In this document: in pieces, positions 13,801 to 24,399 of the stretch
Numbering within the stretch: the first letter of the stretch is position 1
How the letters are laid out: each line of letters starts with the position of its first letter
From: Straminergon stramineum
Taxonomy: Eukaryota; Streptophyta; Bryopsida; Hypnales; Calliergonaceae
Assembly: GCA_963920665.1 (NCBI GenBank)
Contig: OY987265.1
Location: 1,865,001 to 1,929,000 of the forward strand
Reading direction: 5' to 3'
DNA: 64,000 nt
Notes under the pieces: generated by a model
What the model saw: the letters and a program-made list of their open reading frames with translations, nothing else
Told to the model about the DNA's origin: nothing
Databases searched by the model: none
Translations under genes and position numbers: made by a program

Positions 13801-15540
13801 TGTAGCAGAGAAGAGCGTAATTGTGAGCTTTAATTATATTGAGTTTTTGTGATATGGCTATAAAACTTTAAAGGTAATCTTCTAAGCTTATCTACTACCT
13901 TGTATTAAAACTTGGCTACAATGGATATGGGATCTACAAGTTATGCACAAAATATGATTGGGGTGTGAAGGTTGTGACTTGGCAAAAAGTCAATATATAA
14001 GGAAAATATCCACCATAGTTGGACAATATCTTAAATTTGAATGAAAATTGATATGACAAACTAATCTACATTGTGGCAACTTGGTCAAGCATATGGAATG
14101 ATTGCTCATCATGTATGCTAGGTCAAAACTAGCTATAGTGATTTCTAAGTTATCTTGGGAATTATAGTTTAGGGATTTGGAAAAAAGAAATTTGGGAATA
14201 GATTTAGAATTATTTAGGGAGATTAAGAGTATAATGTGATAATATGCAAATTAAAGCATTTCTATAGCAAAGGTGCTAAGCTATTCTGGACCTATTCACA
14301 CAACTAGTTGACAACAATCCATTTTGTTCCTTTGAATGTGCTCACCAATGTATGAATTGACTCAAAGAACTCAACAAACCACTATTGTCTTTTTTCAATT
14401 GTAAATGCACCCCAATGACATGTATCATAGCCCATGGCCTCCCAAAATTCCAAAATTGTGTTTTGAACATACCACATTAAAAAAATAAACATGATGACAT
14501 TCAAAAATTCATATTGCAGACACTAAGCCCCTACAAGTATGCAAGAGTATGATTGTGTTGTTTTTTTCCAAATCTTTCTATCTTAAAAATTACAAACAAA
14601 TTTAATGAAGAAGACAACACACATTGTTTACTTTCCTATCACCTCCTCCGAACTCTTCAAATTGTGGATGAAAATGTGTTGGCCTTTTTTCTCTAGGGAG
14701 TTCTAATAAAGTCATTTATCAAACACTTATTGTCCATGTTGTCGTTCCAAGGTTATGTATATTTTTTTACAAAACAACATTGGGATTGCAAATAGAAAAA
14801 TAAGGTCTCTATCATGATTCAAATGTAAATGGACCTATGACATACAAAAGGCCTATCACAAAACCTAGGGAATGACCCATTAAAATCTTACATCAGCCCA
14901 TGTATGATAGACTTTTTTCAATAAATGAGAATTATGCTACATTAGGTTGAGCTAGTGGCCATAATCAATGTCTTACATGATGGCAATAGAGTGATTTGTG
15001 ACTACCATAGGAACTTTCACCTTTTGAGTGTAAATTCATCATAGAGAGTGACTTTTTAAGGCCTTCATATTGTGGCCATGTTAGGAAATCTTGTGACTTC
15101 TTTAGGTGAGTGAGTTGACCATTATAGATAAACTTTTTGTTGGAGACTCTTTGGGGCTAATTGGGCATCACACTTTTAAAATGCACAACAAATTTATTCT
15201 TAGTCACAAAAATAAAATTTCAATTGCTCTCACCATTTCTCACATTTGTCATTATGTGGAAAAAAATTTCAACAATGCCAACAAGTCCTACCAATCACTA
15301 TGCTTATCATAGGTTGGTTTTCCTGAGTAGTGAAATTAGGTTGCCGTTCACTCATTTCTTGACATTTATACTATACAAGTATACAACAATTTTCATCAAA
15401 CCCAAAATCATGTGTGTGGCATGGATTGGTTTAAGCCCTATATCAAGAGTTGCATGTGCCTCCATGTGGACAAGTGGTGAATCATGAGATAACTTTTCTA
15501 GATAATAAGATAACCTAATTGCTAATTCCTAAGGCAACCT
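10836..15540. other. AT-rich intergenic DNA without a recognisable gene
   Basis: About 4.7 kb of AT-rich sequence. The longest open frames (11,453-11,719 minus; 15,106-15,487 plus) have low-complexity composition and no domain I recognise. Around 13,350-13,640 there is a less AT-rich block starting TGTTAGTTG that could be a decayed solo long terminal repeat, but I see no partner copy, no clear primer-binding site and no reverse-transcriptase motif, so I do not call it. Confidence 0.5.
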
Positions 15541-15927
15541 AATTTCACTATTCTGTGTACAGTAGAGCATTGCCGTTCAGAGTTGTCGTCCTCGTCCTCT
15601 TCAACAAATTTTCCGGGTGGGGGTGGGGTGCTGTAAGTTAAGTCCGTTGTTACGCCTGCCGAGCCAGGCGTGCCTGCAGTTGAGATCCTCGGCCGCGACG
15701 CAGTTACCGACGGATGCAGCGTCCGTCCGTCCGGGCGTCTGCTTCTGCCAAAGGACGGACTCCTGCCAAGCTGCCGCATTTTCGCTCGCTCGCTCTTCCT
15801 CCGCTTCTCTCTTTCTTCAGTCTCTTGCTCTGCTTCGCTCTGCTCTGCTCTGCTCGTCTTCCTAGCTTAAGTTGTAGCATAGCTTGGCGCAGCCCTCCGC
15901 TGCCCTGGGCATGCCTTCCAGCGAGCT
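15541..15927 (+). promoter_or_regulatory. Promoter and 5' leader region of the IF-2 gene
   Basis: Composition changes abruptly from AT-rich to GC-rich at about 15,560. The last 150 bases before the start codon are pyrimidine-rich, with CT and GCTCT repeats (CTCTGCTCTGCTCTGCTC), typical of plant 5' leaders. At about 15,572 the sequence CCGTTCAGAGTTGTCGTC resembles part of the duplicated upstream segments of the MnmG and BRUTUS-like genes. Transcription start and leader extent are inferred. Confidence 0.45.
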
Positions 15928-18264
15928 ATGGCCAAGCCCTCCCCCTGGCGACGCTTGGCGGCGCTGGCCCGCGGCCTGGCGCCCCCTGCTCGCTGGGATC
16001 ACCTTGCCCGTCCTCCAGGGACATGGTCGCGGCTTGGGGGCTCAGGCGCCAGACCTGCTGCAGCGGGGGGCGCCCACGACGATGTGGATCCTTCTGTAGT
16101 CGACGCAGGCTCCGATTTCTTTAGGGTTAGGGGGAGGTTTTCGGGTGGGTTGTGGAGTAAGAATTTGGCGTGGACCCCTAGCAGTCGCTGTGGCGATGGA
16201 ATTGGAGTCCGCCCGGATATGGTTTTAGGCGGGGATCCCGGGCCCTGTCCGGGGTCCCGGGCTTCGAGAGCTGGCTCCATTAGGGTTGGCGAGGCGACAG
16301 TGTGGCGTGGATTTAGGTCCTCAGCCATTGCGTCTGCGAAACCCAAAGTGGGACCGTCGGGGTCCTTCTCCGGCCACAGGTACAAGGGGAAGAGGCCGCA
16401 TGATAAGGGAGTGGAACCCAAAGCCGCCGTTCTGCCGGTTCTGGAAGAGAAGGAGGATGTGGTGGTGGACATTTTCGACGGAATGCAGGTGGACGAACTG
16501 GCGGCTCGTTTATCGCAGTCGGTGGAGGTGGTGAGAGCTGTATTGACGGGAATTGGAGAGCAGAGCTCTTCCCAGGTTGTGCCTGCGGATGCCGCCGAGT
16601 TGGTGGCGTTGGACTTTGGTTACAGTGTGAAGAAAGTGCTGAAACATGTAGATAGTGCTACTGGCGAGTTGCCTCGATCACCTGTGGTCACAGTTATGGG
16701 GCACGTTGATCATGGGAAAACCACGTTGCTGGATGCGCTTCGGCAAACATCGCTTGCCGCTCGGGAGGCTGGAGGCATTACGCAGCATTTGGGTGCTTTT
16801 GTGGTGGCCATGCCATCCGGCGCTTCTCTCACGTTTCTCGATACTCCGGGTCACGCCGCGTTCAGTGCCATGCGGGCGCGGGGGACTGCCGTAACGGATA
16901 TCGTGGTTCTAGTCGTAGCTGCCGATGATGGAGTCATGCCCCAGACTCTCGAGGCTATGTCTCTTGCTCAAGATGCGGGCGTCCCTGTCGTTGTGGCTAT
17001 AACCAAGTGCGATCGTGTTGAAGCGAATCCTGCCCGCGTTCGACAGCAGCTCACTGCGCAGGGCGTGGAGCTTGAGGAAATTGGTGGCGATGTTCAGGTG
17101 GTGGAAGTCTCAGCGGCGGAGAAATCTGGGCTGGAGAAATTGGAAGAGGCCTTGCTGCTGCAAGCGGAGCTAATGGAGCTCAGGGCTTCCTCGGCGGATG
17201 AATTGCACGCTGTTGTCGTGGAAGCACGAGTGGATCGAGGCCGGGGACCACTGGCGACGGTTGTGGTACGTTCGGGAAACCTTGTGACTGGTGCAATTGT
17301 TGTGATCGGGACGCAATGGGGACGAATTCGTTTGCTCAAGGATATGCTGGGACGACCCGTGCCGTCGGCAGGACCATCAACGCCGGTGGAGATCGACGGC
17401 TTGCGGGGACTTCCCGAAGCCGGGGATTACATTCAGATCGTCGCGAGTGAGGAAAGAGCGAGAAAGCTGAGTCAGGTTCGGCGGACGAGAGTTGAGGAGA
17501 AGCGAATGTGGCATCTGAAGCGACGAGTCGTTGCCGCGGCTGAGGCCGCCAGTGCGGAGGATAGTGCGGAGGAGCGTGCGGCTTCGGAGAAACGGGAGAT
17601 GACATTGATTTTGAAGGCGGATGTGCAAGGCACTGCGGAGGCCGTGAGCCAGGCACTCACCCTTCTCAGTTGTCCTCAGGTGGAGGTGAATATCGTGCAC
17701 TCCGCCGTGGGGCCTATCTCTCAATCGGACGTTGACCTTGCTGCGAGTTGTCGAGCCTTGATTGTTGGATTCAATGTGGGCTCCATGAGCTCCGCCATTG
17801 CAACGTCTGCACGACTTGCCAAAGTCCAGGTTCTGACTCAACGCGTCATTTACCATCTGTTGGAGGATGTGGGCGCTCTCATTGTGGGGATGGCCCCTGG
17901 CGTCAAAGAGGATCAAGTGGCTGGCCAGGCTGAGGTTCTGAGCGTGTTTGAGTTGAAGGGCAAAGGGCGCACGGGCAAGGGCGCCACCAAAATTGCAGGA
18001 TGCCGAGTGTTGGATGGCCGCCTCGAGAGGGCCGCCCGTATCCGGGTCTTGCGCAGTGGCGAGGTCTTGTTCGAAGGTCTCATGCAGTCGCTGAAGCGAG
18101 AGCAACAGGATGTGGACATGGTAGCCAAAGGTGTAGAGTGTGGGATGATCCTGGAAGAGTGGGTCAATTTTCAGGTGGGCGATGTGGTGCAGTGCATCAC
18201 CGACTTTCGCCGGATGCCTAAGTTTGTGTCATCGCAGAATGGGTCCGCTCGCATTGAATGTTGA
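15928..18264 (+). CDS. mtIF2: Mitochondrial-type translation initiation factor IF-2 (intronless, 778 aa)
   Basis: A single open frame encodes a bacterial-type IF-2, the GTPase that places initiator fMet-tRNA on the small ribosomal subunit. Residues 1 to about 150 are Arg-, Ala- and Gly-rich without conserved motifs and begin like a targeting peptide ([16 protein letters not shown]). An IF-2 N-terminal module follows at about 178-240 ([15 protein letters not shown]). The GTPase domain shows G1 GHVDHGKT (258-265), G2 around [10 protein letters not shown]3 DTPGH (305-309), G4 TKCD (359-362) and G5 near VSAAEKSG. Domain 2 contains [13 protein letters not shown], domain 3 [12 protein letters not shown], and the C-terminal tRNA-binding domain [20 protein letters not shown]. 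The length fits plant mitochondrial IF-2 better than the longer (about 1,000 residue) plastid form, hence the assignment; dual targeting cannot be excluded. All catalytic motifs are intact. Confidence 0.93.
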   Translation: MAKPSPWRRLAALARGLAPPARWDHLARPPGTWSRLGGSGARPAAAGGAHDDVDPSVVDAGSDFFRVRGRFSGGLWSKNLAWTPSSRCGDGIGVRPDMVLGGDPGPCPGSRASRAGSIRVGEATVWRGFRSSAIASAKPKVGPSGSFSGHRYKGKRPHDKGVEPKAAVLPVLEEKEDVVVDIFDGMQVDELAARLSQSVEVVRAVLTGIGEQSSSQVVPADAAELVALDFGYSVKKVLKHVDSATGELPRSPVVTVMGHVDHGKTTLLDALRQTSLAAREAGGITQHLGAFVVAMPSGASLTFLDTPGHAAFSAMRARGTAVTDIVVLVVAADDGVMPQTLEAMSLAQDAGVPVVVAITKCDRVEANPARVRQQLTAQGVELEEIGGDVQVVEVSAAEKSGLEKLEEALLLQAELMELRASSADELHAVVVEARVDRGRGPLATVVVRSGNLVTGAIVVIGTQWGRIRLLKDMLGRPVPSAGPSTPVEIDGLRGLPEAGDYIQIVASEERARKLSQVRRTRVEEKRMWHLKRRVVAAAEAASAEDSAEERAASEKREMTLILKADVQGTAEAVSQALTLLSCPQVEVNIVHSAVGPISQSDVDLAASCRALIVGFNVGSMSSAIATSARLAKVQVLTQRVIYHLLEDVGALIVGMAPGVKEDQVAGQAEVLSVFELKGKGRTGKGATKIAGCRVLDGRLERAARIRVLRSGEVLFEGLMQSLKREQQDVDMVAKGVECGMILEEWVNFQVGDVVQCITDFRRMPKFVSSQNGSARIEC

Positions 18265-19828
18265 TTCCGTTTGTCTGTCGTGCCTGTAGGATATTCATTT
18301 GACTTCACTTTTTCTTGATGATTTCACTGGTTCCATCTCGCTTGTTCTGACAGTGCTGTGCCGGACAAGTTTTAGGTTCGGTGGTTTGTCTGCCAAGGCA
18401 TGCTCCTCGAGTGAGCGTAGCTAGTATCCCACAGGGGAACAGTCTAATTGATTAGAAAAGGATCTGAGACTGGTCTGGAACTAAAATTTTCTGGAGGCCG
18501 CAACTTTAGCACCTTCGCAAATTTTGCACTGGAGTTTACAGGTGTCATCTGGCGCTTGCGATGAGGGTGGCAAGTGTGCTATACACATTGTAGTATAAAG
18601 CCGATGGGGAGGTTCATCCCTTTATATTTTAACGATGCTCAACATTATGGGCCACTTGATCTGTGTTGGGTAAGGAGTTCCAGCATGGTGCTGTAAGCTC
18701 AAGTATTCGTCGTTTCCTTCACAGCAAGGAGCTTCCCCACTCAACAAGCCGAGCCCTACTTGTGATGAACTCTTAATTGATGGTAACCAGTCTGCCCTCA
18801 TGCATTCGTTGTTCTTCATGTAAGGTTTGGATGTAAGGGGTGCTGCCGACATTCCTGAATTGTTCCTGTTGTCGAACGGTGGATTGTTTGTTCAATTTCG
18901 TGAATGTATTGTTTAGCATTAGCTAGTTTGAGATCTGGGATCGGATGCTGTGTCAAGTGTTTGTTTGGGAGAGTGCCTTGCAAATGATGGTATACACTTG
19001 ATCTCTGAGAAATCAGGTAAGTTGCAATGACGAAGCTTTTGGTAGCTGATGCAATTGCACTCCCAATCGAACACCAAGTGTACGTTGTCATGTCTCTGTT
19101 GCTATCTATCACTTCAGCTGCAGGCTGAAGTAGTTATGCACTCATGATACTCTCCAGTTGTAGTAATTTTTTTCTCTCGTGTGTTTTTGATCGAAGTGTA
19201 CTTGTTTCGGTGAGTATTCAATGTCCTGAAAGTTATCATTCTGGGTCGGGGACACTTGTTGAGCACCCCATGTCAACATCGAAAATTCTGAACTAATTCT
19301 ATAAGATGAACAAATCTGAAGGAATTTGGGTTAAATGATACTTCTGTTTGTCTGAAGGTGAAATTATTGGAAATATGTTCTAGCTCAGGCTTTGCAAGTG
19401 ATAAATTTGGATGGCAACTTCCCCGAATATTTGGTTGTCGTCCTACTTACAAAATCTTGGTTGTCATACTTTTCATTAACACAGATTTCATTTCAAATTT
19501 TCAATTTTAAACCCAAGGTATGGTAAGCTCAAGATCTAGCGTTTATAGAAGGATGTTAACTTTGCAATCCTCAAGCGAAAATGCAGAAAGTGTTCTTATT
19601 CACGCCACACCACTTTATCCATACTTGTTTGAGCTGATGCAGTCTCTCAAAGTTTGTCATTCCAATTATTGTTTATCCCTCGAAATTTCCAAGATTTGAG
19701 TTACCTTGGAACACTGATTTGATATGCACTCAGGATGATAAACCTCTTTTGCAAGAAGACTTGTTAGAAGTACAAACTGTGATCTGATTCTGAGATGAAA
19801 AATCTGTTTAACTTCACTTTAAATTCTT
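18265..19828. other. IF-2 3' flank and AT-rich spacer
   Basis: The first 900 bases or so have normal composition and probably include the IF-2 3' untranslated region. AT content then rises towards the transposon cluster. No domain-bearing frame was found on either strand. Confidence 0.5.
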
Positions 19829-19832
19829 TTAA

Positions 19833-20412
19833 CCCCTAAATGTCCCGATTCATCTCCAGAATTGGCGATTTGAGAAAAATCATTATAAAGTGCTATTTGG
19901 AAGCATATTTTGGAATTGATATACAAATGAAAGTTGTAGATCTTGATTTGTAGATTCCATGTGTAAGGTTAGATTCACCAATGGTATCAACAATCTTTTT
20001 TGTATATTTTGAAAGAGAAATTTTGAAATTCCTTTGAAATTCGATGACAAATTCGATGACAAGTAAAATATTATCATTTTTTGAGCAAAATTTGTTTGAA
20101 TGGATATGAAATGAGGTTCTCTTCACATGGTGATTTTTTAAAAATTTTGTGTTTTTCCTATCTATGACCTCATTTTGGCTAATCTGATTTAGAACTAAAG
20201 TCAATGTAGTTTGACCACTTGACATACTTGCACATTTGTAATTTTAGAAAAATATGAATACTAGTAACATCAAATCCAACCCTTCGATAGGACAAAAATT
20301 TGATAATGTATCTATAGAAATTAAAGTAACTTTCATCTAAGTAGTTAGGAAGATGAAACTGAAGTTTCAATCTGTTTATTGTCTAGAAAATGGACATCGA
20401 CACGTTTAGGGG
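19833..20412. mobile_element. Non-autonomous 580-bp DNA element flanked by TTAA
   Basis: The element starts CCCCTAAATGTCCCGAT and its other end, read inward, is CCCCTAAACGTGTCGAT (14 of 17 bases agree). TTAA lies immediately outside both ends (19,829-19,832 and 20,413-20,416). An inverted-orientation relative of 569 bp with the same ends lies at 54,761-55,329, similar along its whole length. No coding frame spans it, so it is a miniature element mobilised in trans. TTAA target duplications with CCC-starting ends resemble piggyBac; a PIF/Harbinger-like origin with a TAA duplication is the alternative. Confidence 0.75.
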
Positions 20413-20464
20413 TTAAACATTGTACTAAGGCACAAGTAAGTTTGTCGGTCTGTCCTATCATGGA

Positions 20465-21704
20465 CAGTGCTCTCTAGTAAGTCTTGTATCCCCATGTGTA
20501 ATTTTCTACCAAGTAGTTTGATTTCAAAACATATTCTTAGTAGGTAAATCTGGATATTTGATTGAGATTTTTTGCCTTGGACAAGGTGAGTTTTGTACCT
20601 TGTTGAAAGTCATTTCACTTTTTAAAAATTTCTCTTTTTTGTGAGAGGTGGTTGATTTTGAAAAAATACTAAGTTGAGTTGAAAAGAACAATGCTACGTT
20701 TAAAATTTTTGTGGTAGGAGATCACATGTAGTAGATGTCAACCGGCTTTGGAGTTGAGAGGATCAACATTAGTGCATGCATGCTTCTAGTGATTGTTGCT
20801 TGTAGACATTGCCTAGAAGTTTTGTGAGAAAAGATTGATGTTTGTCTAGAATATTGTGTATGTGGTGTTGCTAGGAGATCTATAAGCAAACTTTGTGAAG
20901 TTCTAAGTAATGTTGGTTACCTTTGCACCATGACATAATATGTAAGTAATTGATTACCAACAAAATTCTTGTGACCTCAATCCTATAGAAAACTTATGGA
21001 AAAAGTCAAAGATTGAGTGCAAAGAAGGTGTAGACCCCATAACAAAGACTAAATGTGAACATTAGGAAATTTGACTTGGGAGGATATACTTTAAGAAAGT
21101 ATCAAAAAGCTAATTTCTACAATGGGAAACCAAATGGAAGTTTTGATGGTAGCTCAAGGTGGTAGTATTCAATGGTAATGTATGTACCACTTTGATGCAA
21201 AGTAGTTGCTAATGAACAAGACATGATGTAAAATTCATATTATAGTAGGCTTTTTATAGTGCAAGAGCTTTCTAATGATACCCTATTTGACAACATTTGT
21301 TAAATTTTTTTTCTATAAATGGGCTTGTTTCTCTTTGCCTTAAATGTTTATAAAAAAAAATTACAAAATCACATAGAGGAAAACTTTATCTACATAGTGT
21401 GAGTCTTTGTAACATGAAAAGTGTGAACAATGATATTTCCTAAATACACGTGCAATCAAATCTTGAAAAATCATCACATATAGTTTTCAATTAATTATTA
21501 TGTAAAACTATGAAAAACAAATAAAACAATTCACCAAAAATGGTTTTCCTATTTTTGGACATTGAAATTTCATATGCTGGTTAAGGTTCCACAAAGCAAT
21601 AGATTTAATAGGATAGTTTTGATAGAATTTTTTTTAAATTATATTAAAAAAGAAAAATTTGAAGGACTTCATAGTAGCGTTGCAAGACTTATTGGAGGGT
21701 ATTG
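20465..21704 (+). mobile_element. Tc1-like transposon, internally deleted copy
   Basis: The left terminal repeat begins CAGTGCTCTCTAGTAAGTC, and the right end read inward is CAATACCCTCCAATAAGTC. The first part (about 20,700-20,945) matches the 5' untranslated part of the full copy next door, and the last part (about 20,955-21,704) matches its 3' end, including a decayed DLNPIENLW motif (about 20,971-21,000). Most of the transposase is missing between them. Orientation is plus, tail to tail with the neighbouring copy, so the two 3' regions form a large imperfect palindrome centred at about 21,705. Confidence 0.8.
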
Positions 21705-21706
21705 TG

Positions 21707-23713
21707 CTATGGGGCTCAATAAGTCTGGCAACCCCACTTTGAAGTCTTTCAAACTTTTCTTTTTTAATATAATTTAAAGAAAATTATATCAAAACTATCC
21801 TAATAAATTTATTTCTTTGTAGAACCTTAACTAGCATATGAAATTTCAATGTCCAAAAATAGGAAATCCATTTTTGGTGAATTATTTTATTTGTTTTTCA
21901 CAGTTGTACATAATAATTAATTCAAAAATAAATGTGATGATTTTTTAAGTTTTCATTGCACATGTATTTTGGAAACATCATTGTCCACATCTTTCGTATT
22001 ACAAAAACTCACACTGTGTATGTAAAATTTTCTTCTATGTGACTTTAATGAGTTTAGTAATTTTCTTCAAAATACATTCAAGGCAAAGGAAAAGAGGTTC
22101 ATGTATTACAAAAAGATTTAAACAAAAGTAGTCATATAAGGTACCATTAGAGAGCTATAGTATTGTAGAAGCCTACTATAATATGAATTTTACATTATAT
22201 CTTATTCACTAGAAACTATGTTCAAACAAAGAAGTATATCCACTACCATCAAGAAAGTGCTACCTCCTTTAGCTTCTATCATAGCTTCTATTCAATTTAG
22301 CATAGTAGAGATCAACTTTTGGATGTTTTTTGAGGTATATCCTCCCATGCTAAGTTCACTCTTGTCTACATTTCGTCTATGTTTTGAGGTCTACATTTGT
22401 TTTGCACTTGATCTTTGACTTGCTTCCATACGTTCTCAATAGGATTGAGGTCAAGAGAATTTGTTGGCCATTCAAGTTTTGTCAATCCAAGATGTTCCCT
22501 CCAAAAATTTTGTGCATTACTGCAATATACTGGTGTACCATCTTCCAGCAAGATGAGATGCTCATGGTACCAATAATATGCTCTAATGCTCCCTAACACA
22601 CTATCTCTACAAAGTCTATAGCAGTGTGTTTGACAGGAGGGAATAACACCAAATAAGACTTAATAGAACTAGTGAGAGCACCCCATACTATAATTAAAGT
22701 CCTTCCGGATTTGAATGTAGGTGCTAAGCAATCCCAATTGTAGCATTCGTTAACTGTTCGTGACACTCGAATTTGATGTGATTATTTTTAGACTTCAAAT
22801 GATGACTCATTTGTCCAAATCACATTGTTCCAATCATGAACCATCCAGAGCATGTGTTGTTTTGCAAACGCCAACCTCTTAGTCCTATGTATATTATTCA
22901 AGAACGGTTTCTTAACCGCAATGCAACTATCAACACCAAGCTCATGAATCTCTTTATGTAAATATGCCCACATGAGGTGTAATGTTTTGACAAAGTTTCA
23001 CAAGAGGAGTACGCCGATTACTACTAAGATCTCTCATGAGCCTTCTCCTACCTTGATCACTCAACTTATGTGGCCTACCAAGCTTATTTGTTGGCTTTAT
23101 AGAGCCACATTCATTATATCTCTTCAAGACCCTTGAGATTGTTGATTTGGATCTTCCTACAATATCTTTGATTTTGCTCAATGTCAAGCCAACTTCTCTC
23201 ATGCCAACTATCAAATTTCTCACATCATTATGACACATAACTTCTTGTCATGATGCAAAGTTCACTGACATTACTTAAAACTTCACAAACTCTGCTTCTA
23301 GCACTTTTAGCAACATCACATACCCAATATCCTACACAAACATCAATGTTTTCTCACAAAACTTCTAGGCTATGAATGTAAACAAAAATCACTACAAGTA
23401 TGCACACTTTCATTTCTATCCTGTCAACCCCAAAGCTTGTCAAAATCCACTATTTCTAATCTCCTACAATAAAATTTCCAAGTACAACATTCAACTTTTA
23501 AACGGAGTTTATTGTTTTCTAAATGACCCACGTTTCTGAAAGAGGGATGTTTTTGAAAAGTGTCATGAGTCACATCAAGCTACATAACCTAACTTGACAC
23601 ATGCCAAAAATCTCCATCAAATATCACATGTAACATACCAACATTGTGTTCTAGAAGGAGAATATTTGCCTTTGAGTTGCTAATGGGGTTGCAAGACTTA
23701 TTCAAGGACACTA
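21707..23713 (-). mobile_element. Tc1-like (DD34E) transposon, near full-length copy, about 2.0 kb
   Basis: The right end read inward is TAGTGTCCTTGAATAAGTC and the left end is CTATGGGGCTCAATAAGTC, both continuing into TTGCAACCCC-like sequence. TA lies directly outside the right end (23,714-23,715). Outside the left end is TG (21,705-21,706), shared with the adjoining deleted copy and probably a mutated TA. Between the ends, on the minus strand, lies a degenerate Tc1 transposase gene. The element is about 2 kb, with long non-coding flanks around the transposase. Confidence 0.85.
22312..23238 (-). pseudogene. Tc1 family transposase, inactive
   Basis: The reading begins at the ATG at 23,238 with a paired-type helix-turn-helix region (LTLSKIKDIVGRSKSTISRV, then GRPHKL). 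After a frame break near 22,970 it continues with KKPFLNN and the block VIWTNESSFEV, then stops at about 22,788-22,795, and resumes with VWGAL, EDGTPVYCS and SLDLNPIENVW. The spacing from the Asp of EDGTPV to the Glu of NPIENVW is 34 residues, which defines the DD34E (Tc1) group. The first catalytic Asp, expected in the WTDES motif of the family, is Asn here. With at least one frame break, in-frame stops and this substitution, the gene cannot make an active enzyme. Confidence 0.85.
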
Positions 23714-23769
23714 TACAATACGGAAGGCTTCAGCATAGCACGCAAGTACTAACTCAAGCTGAATCTAGT

Positions 23770-24350
23770 CTAACTGAGGAGTAGAACCGAGTGAGACAGT
23801 GAGACAGTGCACCTCACGACAAGAAGAGCTGCAGTGGAGGCTGCAATTCCATTGCCATCAGTGGGAAACGTTGGTGTAGCCGGACTACTGGATAGGAGGC
23901 CTCGGACATTGCAGTCCTGCATAATGATTGCTGCAACATGAAGGCAGGCCTGTGGGGAATGGCCGAGATATGGGCGGGGGTCCGGCAAAGTTTCATTTCA
24001 TCCAGTTAGAATGCAGACTCAATTTTCACAGGATCCCTCGACCACGACTCCAGTTTTACAGTGTGGCAATCTCAAGAGCGCTCCTCGTCTCACCTGCCAG
24101 TAAGCAAGAACATCTTACAGGAGTCACCAGCACCATGTAATAATTTCCTATCCAAAAGAAGAGCCTGGATCGTACCATGAGATGAATTGTAAGCCATGAT
24201 GAAAAAGAGGAGGATATGTCCCTTCAAGTATGACTTCAAGAAATAGCCAGGCCTGCTAGTTATCCTTCCCAGATTATTCTCTAACGTTGCATCGAAAGCT
24301 GGAGCAGAAGCTACACACGGCTGGCTGTATGGGTTCAAGGGTTTGATATA
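23770..24350 (-). other. Possible fragment of an unidentified plant gene
   Basis: Base composition returns to that of the genes for about 1.2 kb (23,760-25,000) right beside the Tc1 element. On the minus strand one open stretch (24,338-24,094) ends in a good donor (GGCAG before GTGAGA) and includes PGYFLKSYLKGHILLFF. A second open stretch (23,949 to about 23,820) follows a good acceptor (CCCCACAG) and contains ACLHVAAIIMQDCNVRGLL. I could not join the two in a consistent phase and do not recognise the family. It may be a decayed gene or an incomplete exon set. Confidence 0.25.
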
Positions 24351-24399
24351 AGAATCAATTCTAGGCCAAGGATCTCGAATATATGCAAAGACTGGAACA

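Noticed and set aside
15999..18221. Several frames of 60-240 codons inside the IF-2 gene on both strands
   Set aside because: They are shadows of the IF-2 reading frame caused by its GC-rich codons.
21562..21777. 71-codon plus-strand frame across the junction of the two Tc1 copies
   Set aside because: It translates the palindromic 3' ends of the transposons and has no protein motif.
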